Shown here in pieces: positions 55,836 through 64,000 of a DNA stretch of 64,000 nt. Below the pieces are notes generated by a model that saw nothing but the letters and a program-made list of their open reading frames with translations, had not been told where the DNA came from and did not search any database. Made by a program: the position numbers and the translations under genes. Location: positions 43,511,095 to 43,575,094 of the forward strand of contig NC_087071.1 in assembly GCF_963678635.1 (NCBI RefSeq), given 5' to 3'. The first letter of the stretch is position 1. The number at the start of each line of letters is the position of its first letter. Source of the DNA: Symsagittifera roscoffensis. Its lineage: Eukaryota > Xenacoelomorpha > Acoela > Convolutidae.

Positions 55836-57850
55836 ATGGGCACAAAGATAACAAAGAAGAACTTTTCAGTTAACATGGTCAACACGAGGAGTAATACAGA
55901 GAATAGGGCAAAAGAGGGCACGGAAGGGAAACAAGCAGAACCCGCCATCGAGATTGAACTAGAAACACCGGACCAGAGTGTGGATGAGGTGGAAAAGAAG
56001 ACGATAGAGTCAACACCGATGCCGAATGCGGAAGAACCTAATCCAAAGTCCATGGAGTTCTCACCGATAGACAATGTGGAGGACACAACAGGCAACACGC
56101 CAGAAACGGTGAAGGACGAGTCTCAAGCAAAAAGAACGTCTTTTACTGAAAGATTGGCGATAATGGTCGGAATGAAGTCGAGAGACGCAGCAGTGGAAGA
56201 AACGAAAGCCGAGAAAGGCAAAACATTCGGAAAAGTTTCCACGAGAACGACAGACACCGACCAAAACGAAGACCAGATCAGACAGGGAACAGCAACCAAC
56301 AACAGGACAACAACTGACCATGGAACAACTACTCTTGAGATAGGCAATTTGATGGCAAAGCTAGATCAGATAGACAAGAAACTGAAGCAAAGCGAAGATG
56401 ATAGAGATGTGATAAGGAAAGAAATAAGAAACAACAAACATGAGTACCTGGACAGCTACTTCAATCTAGCAAGAGCGACAGAGGAAAGGCTTCAGCAGAT
56501 GTCGGACAAGGTAGATACCACTGATGAAGAGCAAGACAAGAACATCAGAAAAGACATGCAAGAAATGAAGCAACGATATGACGCAGTGAATAGCCAGTTG
56601 GGGAGTTTGGAAACGAGAATGGATACGATGAGTAGGGACCAGGCTGAGAGTTCAAGTGCAATACAGACTAAGTTAGACGCCATCTTGCGGAACTCAACGT
56701 CACAAGACAGGCCAGCAGCGGAGCGAACGCAAGGCAATAGAGTTGATTTCGTGGAACCACAACGGAACAAACGGCAGTCAACACCGTTACCATTACCCCG
56801 GGATGCTGCGAGTACAGCACCAATGCGGGCCAAAGCGATTATGAAGAGTGGAACAGCAAACACAACGAGTGGTCCAGGGGACTCCACGACTCACAACAAC
56901 GTGTGACCGGATGTCATGACATGGGCAAGCACCTGGGAAATGATGAACAGGACACTAGAAGCCTTCGCCACAAGGAACACCGACTCGAATGACAGAGGAA
57001 GCAACAAATCCAGGAAAACTTTCAAAAAACCGAAAGAATTCAAGGATGATTCAGATGGATGCATTGACACTTGTGTAGAAGTCATGAGGTTGCACTTGGA
57101 ACAAGACAACTTGAACGATGAGAGGCACGCATGCACAGCGATACTCAGCAACTTCGACGGCACGGCATTGAAATGCGTGGTTGCGAAGAAGGAAGAGGAA
57201 CGCGACACAGCGGATAAAATCTTCGAGATATTGTTAAATCGATTCGGGTCAGGAATGAAGGGTCATCAAGCGATGATGCGATTTGAAAAGAGAAGGCAAA
57301 GGGACGATGAATCGATAGACAGGTTCCTAGATGATCTTGAGAGCTTGAGACGAAGGAGTGACCCGTAAGAATCCACCAATAGAAGGAACTTTAGCATTGC
57401 CTCAAAGTTCATTGACGGGGTAAAGAGTGATGACTTGAGAACAATGTTAGCAACATACTATACATTGTCGAAAGACAGTGCACCGACTCCAGAAGAGATG
57501 AGACAGAAGTCAAGAGAGTACATGCTAATGAAACCCGAGAAATACTCGTATTCAGATAACAGGAATACGCAAGGGTGGAATCAACCACAAAGGTCGTCAT
57601 GGTACAAGCCCAGAGATGACATGGACAAACGTAGATCATGCGCGAACTGCGGGTCAGCTGATCATCACGTGGCGGATTGCACAACATACAAGCAGGGCAT
57701 GAAGAGTTTGTGATATGCACCCGATGAGGAAGATATGAGCCAGATGGAAGAACACGAGTTCTATAGTGGCTTGATCATCAAAATAGGTGCAAGATGCTTC
57801 TTCTGCAACCAAGAGGGGCACTTCAGGATGGACTGTCCGTTGTTCTGGGA
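55836..57850 (+). pseudogene. E5 gag region
   Basis: The N-terminal part (55,836-56,906) is highly charged: an acidic stretch with ENRAKEGTEGKQAEPAIEIE, then a helical coiled-coil part with LMAKLDQIDKKLKQSEDDRD and NSQLGSLETRMDTMSRDQ. The capsid-like part (56,916-57,368) has MTWASTWEMMNRTLEAFA, LHLEQDNLNDERHACTAILS and the F-D-G-T-A-L-K-C motif. The zinc-binding part has RRSCANCGSADHHVADC (about 57,630-57,680) and a full CCHC knuckle, CFFCNQEGHFRMDC (57,795-57,836). This order is that of gypsy Gag, with an unusually long charged N-terminus. Confidence 0.82.
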
Positions 57851-59390
57851 GGCAGTCAAGAACCAGAGTCACCCCAAACACAGTTGGCGTTAGCAGCGGT
57901 ACAGAACCAATGAAATAGACAAGGTGAATTTGAAACGAAAAACTTAGAAACACCAAGTGCGGAACTGCCAACGAAAACAGTGAAAGCTGTAACGCAAGTT
58001 AGTAGTGCAATAGAGGCCACGGCCAGGAGCGCCCTTGAGATAAATTATGAGAAGGCGGCGGCGAAAGCTATCAATAAAGCGAAACAGGACCTGGCGGCGA
58101 AAGAAATAGAACAACGACTAAAGCAAGAGATCGAAAGACAGAAAATGAACGAGGCATTAGGTTGCTCGCAGTCAATACCAGAGGCTGTAGCGGGGTCGAC
58201 AAAAAGTGGAAACTGCAACACTGTAAAAATGGTCACGGGGAAGCCATTCGGTATAACAAAGATCGGGGCAAGAATAATGTCAATAATCACCGTGGGCGGC
58301 CATGAGGTAACGAGAAACTTGAGCGAAACAAGTGACCAGACAATAATGCACATTGATGTGTACGCAGATTACTTGATTGGTATAAGCCCACAAACGACTT
58401 CTAGAGCATTGAGGGCACTACTCACAAGAGGGGGTAGCAAGTCAGTCCGGGTTGATAACAGATACGCAGAAGCTTATGGTCCGCATGAGGTGATGCTAAA
58501 TATAGATGGGATCAACATCTATACGAAAACAATGATAACATGTGATGAAGATCTAATAGGGCAAATCTACGTAGGAAAAGAAGAGTTGAAAGTGAGATCG
58601 ATTGGACACTGCGCCATGCTTGAGGAAGATGCAATGCACATCGGGACAGAGGCGGATGTATCAGCACATGTGCTCGACATAAGTTGCAAGAAGACTCAGT
58701 TACGTGGGTTACTTGATACAGGGGCGGTCTTGAGTGTCATACCAGACGAGACTTGGGAACGAATGGTCTTCAACAAAAATGATTTGATAGACTCGAGAAT
58801 ACGGTTGTCAGCTGCAAACAAAGGGGCGCTGCGGGTGCTGGGCAGAACGCCGATAATAGCCCTAAATCTGGGGGAACGCAACCTGTGGATGAGCTTTCTT
58901 GTGGTAGAAAACCTAGATGAGTCTGACCAATTCATTTTAGGCAGAGACTTCATCAGGAACTTTGATGTAACGATTGATCTAAACAACGCAATGTTCAGGA
59001 TACGGAACCCGGATAGGAGGTACGCAATTAAACCGGTAAATTTAATAATGGCAAATGAGAACAAAGCACCGGTATTCTTGAGTAGGAGGGTGAGGCTAAA
59101 GGCGAACGAAGCGGCGATCGTAAGCTTACGAATGAAAAATTACAATGAACTAAGTGACAACAAGCAGGTATGCATAGTCCCAAATCCAAATAGTCAAAGT
59201 GCTGCTGTTTTAGGAAGATCCTTCTCGATAACGAAGAGCGGTCTCTGCGTCACTGTCTTGTTGAATACTCTTGACATACCAATCACGATACAGAGGAGGA
59301 GGAAGCTGGGATATGCTTTACCCGTAAAAACTCGATATGAAATGACTGAAAACCAAAAATAATATGAAATTGTTGATTGTCCCAATCATA
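57851..59390 (+). CDS. E5 linker and protease region
   Basis: A 460-residue open stretch (57,980-59,362). It begins with a Lys/Ala/Glu helix (AINKAKQDLAAKEIEQRLKQ), then a conserved segment of unknown role (SIITVGGHEVTRNLSETSDQ), then the aspartic protease with the active-site D-T-G at 58,716-58,724 within RGLLDTGAVLSVIPDETW. After it, FILGRDFIRNFDVTIDL is the conserved helix, followed by a long C-terminal part (LGRSFSITKSGLCVTVLLNT) conserved in E2 and E4. The protease would cleave Gag and Pol in the particle. The element as a whole is broken, so no protein product is implied. Confidence 0.85.
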
Positions 59391-60405
59391 GGGACAAAAT
59401 TTGTATCTTGAGACGATTGAAGAAAATAAAAGATTCATCAGGTCTTGTGAAGTCACTTAAGTCAGAGACAGACGATGGTCTATCGAGCTGTTCGAATTTT
59501 CCGGAACGGCCCACACTAGATGAGATGCAGAGTGATAAACCGGTCCTACCGGAAATTGAACATTTAAGAGGCAAGATAACGGGCGAACAGCTCGAAGCCA
59601 TCAAGGACGTATTAGAACGGAACGAGGAAGTTTTTTCGAGACATAAGGCAGACATCGGGTGTTGTAATTTTGTTGAGCATGAAATAGAACTTGAGGAGAA
59701 CGCAATACCGCACAGGGAGGGGGCGAGGCGCATGACTTTACATAAATCGGATGCGTGTAGAAAAGAGATCGAAACGCTACTAGAGTATGATATGATAGAA
59801 CCATCCAAATCACCATGGGCGTGTGGAGTAGTGATGGTCAAATAGAAAGGCGACCAATTGAGGTTTTATTGCGAACTTCTATACCTGAACTCCGTCACGG
59901 TGAAGGATGCCTATCCCATACCTAGGATTGATGAGAGCCTCTCGAAGTTAGGTGATGCAAAGTTTTTTACGACTCTTGATTCAGGTTCGGCCTTCTGGCA
60001 GGTACCACTCAGGAAGCAGGACAGGGACAAGACAGGGTTTGCCTGCGAGTTGAGTCTGTTTCAATAGAAACGGATGCCGTTTGGTCTTTGCAATGCTACC
60101 GCCACATTTCAGCGGTTGATGGCACACGCGCTGATAGGTGTGACGAAGAAGTACGGCAATCTGGTAATGTGCTATGTGGATGACGTAGTAATAGCGACAA
60201 CCACACTGGAAGACCACATTGAGAGACTTGACGAGGTGTTTGCGTGTATGAAGAGGTCGGGGCTAAAGTGTAAACCATCAAAGTGCGAGATACTCAAGGA
60301 TTCGATAAAATACTTGGGCAGGATGGTGGACAGACACGGCATCAGACCAGATCCAGACGCAGTAGAGGCAGTTCTAACTTGAAAATCGCCAAAAACGGAA
60401 CACCA
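59391..60405 (+). pseudogene. E5 reverse transcriptase part
   Basis: Motifs in order: VEHEIELEENAIPHREGARR (entry to the fingers), ETLLEYDMIEPSKSPWACGV, LNSVTVKDAYPIPRIDESLS, KFFTTLDSGSAFWQVPLRKQ, MPFGLCNATATFQRLMAHAL, then the palm motif YVDD at 60,173-60,184, and the thumb SIKYLGRMVDRHGIRPDPDA. This series is diagnostic of Ty3/gypsy RT. Confidence 0.9.
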
Positions 60406-60930
60406 ATTGATGAGCTTCCTGGGTTTTGCGAATTACTACAGAGAATTCATCAAAGGCTATGCAGACAAGGTATACCCGATGCAACAGTTAATGAGACACA
60501 AGGGCAAGAATTTCACGTGGAACAACGCAGCAGAAGAGTCATTCCAGAGAATAAAGAAAGAGTTGTGCGAGGCACCAGTACTAGGGATGCCAACAGAGAA
60601 AGGGATGTACGTGCTGGACACGGATGCGTCCGTAGTGGCGATTTCTGGAGTTCTCCATCAGGAACAAGAATGGAACGGGAAAACAGTCTTGAGGCCAATA
60701 GCGTACGGGAGCAAATTCTTAAGTGACACGAAAAGGAAGTACGGGGCACCGAAAGCAGAGATGTTCGCGGTGGTTACCTTTGTCGAGAAGAATAGAGCAT
60801 ACCTAGGCAGCGAGCCATTCAAGCTGCGAGTCGACAACAGGGCACTAAGCTGGCTGAAAACATACTCAATGGACCAAAGTTACGGAGTTCTACGAGAGAC
60901 AAGAAATGAGGGAGGCAGATAGACCTGAGA
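60406..60930 (+). pseudogene. E5 RT connection and RNase H part
   Basis: Starts MMSFLGFANYYREFIKGYAD, the standard sequence after the gypsy thumb. RNase H motifs are VLDTDASVVAISGVLHQEQE, PIAYGSKFLSDTKRKYGAPK and LRVDNRALSWL. RNase H removes the RNA strand during cDNA synthesis. Confidence 0.88.
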
Positions 60931-62040
60931 TCAAGGAGGGCTTCTCCTTCATGGATAAGGAAACGTACGACAGTCTTCCACTCACGAGATGTTTGGACAA
61001 ATCAGGCAAACCAATAGAAGATCACTCCGAAATACCAAAAGAACCTCCGGAGAAAACAATCTTGAAAAAGAACCGAGGGAAGCCGATAGGGATAATACTC
61101 AAGTCAAAGATTTTGAGGGAGACGCTCAAGGCAAAAGGCTATGATCTCAACCAGTTAGACACGGGAGAGGCACAGATAGACGATGACTTAATGAGGTTAC
61201 TCGAGAAACTAGCAGATGATAAACCCGTAATCCAAGAAAAGGGTAAGCAGGAACCGGAGGTCACAATACTGCGAAAGAGCGAGATAGTTAGTGATGAAAA
61301 CACCTCGAAGGTGACTAACCCTGATGGGAAAGAAGTCATGCAGTCACTGGTTGAAAAAATCCCTGACGACATACTTGAACAGACTCGGGTTAGGAAAAAG
61401 AAAGTGGCGTTCAAGAAAGAGGCTGAATACCTGGGACTAGGTCAAGAGTCCGGGGAGTGGTCCACGTCCACGGAGGAAGAAGATACTGAAGAAGGAAATT
61501 TGTCCGGGGAGTGTGAAATATGGGATGAGGACTCGGATGAGAACAGTGACAATCAGGATAGTCTTTGCATGATATAGGCAGAAGAGAAGATTAAACACCG
61601 CGACAGGGAATTACAAACAGATCCGTCCTCAGGAACGTACAACTTGAACGTACAAGAAGTACGAGGAGGCGAAGAACTTGAAAGAATTGCAGTTTCGAGG
61701 AAACCATTCAGGGAACTATCATGCAACTCAAATGTCAGAACAAATCTGGTGCCAGAAGATGATATGAAGATCGTGATGAGGATAATATGCGTGAAGCTGA
61801 ACGACGACATCCACAACCCTGGGGAATTGAATGGACAGATCATGGCACTAAAGGAACATGTCAAGAAGAGATATAGGCTGTCGGACCTGATAAGAGCCCA
61901 AAACAATGACAAGATGACAAGTAACCTCTCCAAATGGATCCGAACGGGGTCCAAGGAGAAAGGAGAACTTGAAGAAGACAGCTACAAGATCCTGAGCCAG
62001 TTCTACAAAGAAAGGAAAGATTTACTCTATCACATAGCTG
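60931..62040 (+). pseudogene. E5 long connection region
   Basis: About 370 residues of charged, low-motif sequence between RNase H and integrase, with stretches such as KKNRGKPIGIILKSKILRET and EWSTSTEEEDTEEGNLSGEC. E2 and E4 have a similar long connection. Typical gypsy elements have a shorter one. No domain is recognised. Confidence 0.65.
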
Positions 62041-63200
62041 ACGGGGTGGTAGCATGCAAGAGAAAAGATGAGGAGAAGATATTACACAAGCACAACCTCA
62101 TCATATTACCACAATTGTATCAGACAGAGGTGCTGTTTAGATCGCACGATCAAATGGGGCACCAGGGGATAGACAAGGTGCAACAAATAATACTTCACAG
62201 GTTCGATTGGCCAGGATTGAGGAAAGCTTGCGAGAGATGGGTGAATGCATGCCTGGCATGCCTGCAAGTGAAATACCCAAGGAAGATGAATTTCCCACTC
62301 AAGTCGGCGGAAAGCTCAGAATTTAATGAAGTGGTTTCTGATAGACCATCAAAAGATCTGCACGACGGAGTCGGGGTATAACCAGATACTGGTTATAATA
62401 GACCACTTCACAAAACTGGCAGAAGCGGTGCCGTGCCAAACAGCCTCGGCAGAGGAGACTTGTGACCACCTGATAACCCATTGGATATCGAGGTATGGTT
62501 GTCCAATGACTTTTCAGTCAGACAACGGCAAGGCCTTTGTGGTGGATTTGATTAAAGAATTAATGAAGGGGTCACACATTTCTCAAGCACACTCAACGAC
62601 TTACCATCCTCAGACCAACAGGCTGGTAGAGAGACAGAATAGAACGTTGGTGAATATGCTGAGGGTATACTGCTCAAGGTACATGACAGACTGGGATAAA
62701 TATCTGCCGCAAGTCGTAGGGGCGTATAGCAGTACTTAACACTCAACAACGGGCATCAGTCCTTTCATGATGTTGACAGGCAGAGAGAGAGCAATGCCCC
62801 TGACACTCTTTTACCCGGAATATGAAGAGAAGAGGACGTCGCCTCAAGCTTACGTGAAAGAAGCGATCAGGAGACAGCAGGAACTAAACGAGCTATGCAG
62901 GAGGAACACTGCGCAAGCACAAATGAGACAGCGCAAGAAATATGATGAAAGGATGTTACAGGCAAAGCCATATGAGGTGGACCAGTACGTGTGGGTTTTC
63001 CAGAATGTCATACCGCCCAAAGGGACAAAGAAAATACTCAAGAAATGGAGAGGACCATTCATGGTAACGGAAGTACATCAACAAGGACGGTTCTACCGCT
63101 TGAGTACTGCGCGAGCAGCACATTATGATAATCTGAAGCCTCATGTCCCATCCCCAGAGGACTGGTGTATACCAAAGGACATGGAAGGACTCGAGTACCT
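62041..63200 (+). pseudogene. E5 integrase region
   Basis: The N-terminal zinc-binding part has DQMGHQGIDKVQQIILHRFD and NACLACLQVKYPRKMN (H-H-C-C). The catalytic core (about 62,326-62,739) has the first acidic residue in LVIIDHFTKLAEAVPC, the second in FQSDNGKAF and the third in NRLVERQNRTL. The last two are separated by 35 residues, so the D-D-35-E signature is complete. The C-terminus has KKWRGPFMVTEVHQQGRFYR, a GPY/F-like module. Confidence 0.88.
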
Positions 63201-63560
63201 ACTGGTGGAGCCAGCATGTGAAGTGAACGAAAAAGGCATCAGAGAGAAGAATGATGGCAATGAAAACTTGAGTTTGGATGACAATGAAAAAATAGAAGCG
63301 GACTCTGAAGCGGAATCTTTTGTGGAAGAAGACTGGAACGATCCGGAGCAAGGTGAGGTGCCGAAGTGGACAGAACCAGACTTATCAATACCAGCGGGGA
63401 CAAGGAGTGGCAATCGCAAACGGACAGGCATGAGGTACAACAGGTACGGAGACGATTTCCTGATCGATAAGATACAGCCCGATGACCTAAGCAAAGAGCT
63501 ACTAAGTGTGGGCGAACTAGCAGCTGATGACGAATGGCAAATCATCAATGATAATTAAGA
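63130..63560 (+). CDS. E5 acidic post-integrase tail
   Basis: Continues in the integrase C-terminal frame with SPEDWCIPKDMEGLEYLLVE, an acidic stretch (ENLSLDDNEKIEADSEAESF) and RKRTGMRYNRYGDDFLIDKI. The Y-N-x-Y-G-D-D-F motif is also present in E3 and E4. Its position after integrase is that of the chromodomain in chromoviruses, but no chromodomain signature is seen. Confidence 0.65.
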
Positions 63561-64000
63561 CTACTCACAGGAAGACCACTCGACACCAGAGCGGGAGACG
63601 GATTTGGAACAGAGCGAGATAGAGAGGAGGGAGAATACGAACTTGAGGATATTAGAATGGATGCGCGATGTCAAGAACGGAGGCGACGAAGGACAATGCA
63701 TACAACAAGTTGACGTATCAGCGGGAAAGCACATGAAAACGGAAAATCACCTCTTCGGTTGGACAGCAACAGACAGGCCGCTAGAGATTCCACCAGACAA
63801 TATGAACCCAGCACCATCGACGGGGACGTCGATATATATTTTTGTCCGTGGAGTGGGGGTAGGACTTACCCACACCGAAAATTTGATGATAAAGAAACTC
63901 AGGGAAGTGAGAGAAACGAGCCGACTGGAACTAGATGGGGAGCCCCTGTCGATGGGAAAAACCCACTCGAGCATTGACATCTATTCATATAAGTGTGCTG
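63561..64000 (+). CDS. E5 conserved block, open to the window edge
   Basis: An open frame from about 63,708 runs to the last base. It carries IYIFVRGVGVGLTHTENLMI and KKLREVRETSRLELDGE, matching the conserved block of E2-E4, and ends SIDIYSYKCA, which aligns with the start of the macro-like segment of E4 (tgtgcgatagc near 45,468). The rest is outside the window. Confidence 0.6.

Larger units (their letters stand above)
55508..64000 (+). mobile_element. E5: younger gypsy-type copy of the E2-E4 clade, cut by right window edge
   Basis: Plus-strand element with leader (55,508-55,835), gag, protease, RT, RNase H, long connection, integrase with a GPY/F-like C-terminus, acidic tail and the conserved block. 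It is still open at position 64,000. It has only a few interruptions (about five or six), so it is clearly the youngest copy here. Its proteins resemble those of E2 and E4 at perhaps 60% by eye, so it is a different subfamily. The 5' LTR may be within the 2.1-kb tandem units. The 3' extension and 3' LTR lie beyond the window. Confidence 0.88.

Overview
The window looks like repeat-rich, AT-leaning intergenic DNA from an animal, most likely an invertebrate. The grounds are several Ty3/gypsy-type LTR retroelements, minisatellites with higher-order structure, a foldback element and GATG-type simple repeats, with no bacterial operons, ribosome-binding sites or plasmid genes. The species cannot be named from the sequence. 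No ordinary host gene could be supported. A 200-N assembly gap lies at 38,062-38,261.

Layout. (1) 1 to about 8,980, minus strand: gypsy-type element E1, cut by the left window edge, running from integrase (left) through RNase H, RT, protease and gag to extra ORFs and a probable leader/LTR region. (2) About 9,360-14,640: an array of diverged ~30-bp repeats interrupted by related spacers, giving a higher-order repeat of about 1.3-1.6 kb, with a ~230-bp sub-repeat at its right end. (3) 14,640-22,330: non-coding DNA with a 54-bp repeat, a 20-bp minisatellite, GATG-type repeats, a 0.78-kb foldback element (18,185-18,965) and a 168-bp-period direct repeat. (4) About 22,333-50,400: three old, broken copies of one unusual gypsy-type family. 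E3 and E2 are minus strand and head to tail, meeting near 27,975. E4 is plus strand. E2 and E4 face away from each other across the gap. (5) 51,339-55,507: two adjacent direct repeats of about 2.1 kb, each holding a 14-bp minisatellite. (6) About 55,508-64,000, plus strand: E5, a younger and better-kept relative of E2-E4, cut by the right edge.

The main discovery candidate is in the E2-E5 family. After integrase, these elements carry about 4-5 kb of extra coding remnants. In order these are an acidic segment, a conserved block, a segment resembling a TARG1/OARD1-type macro domain, a coiled-coil segment, a segment with SGNH/GDSL-hydrolase hallmarks (GTNNVS and DGIHFD) and a second Rossmann-like segment. 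Macro and SGNH modules downstream of pol are not part of the textbook Ty3/gypsy plan. E5 reaches the window edge just where its macro segment should begin, which gives a direct prediction.

All calls rest on reading translations and repeats by eye. No database search was run, and percent identities are visual estimates.
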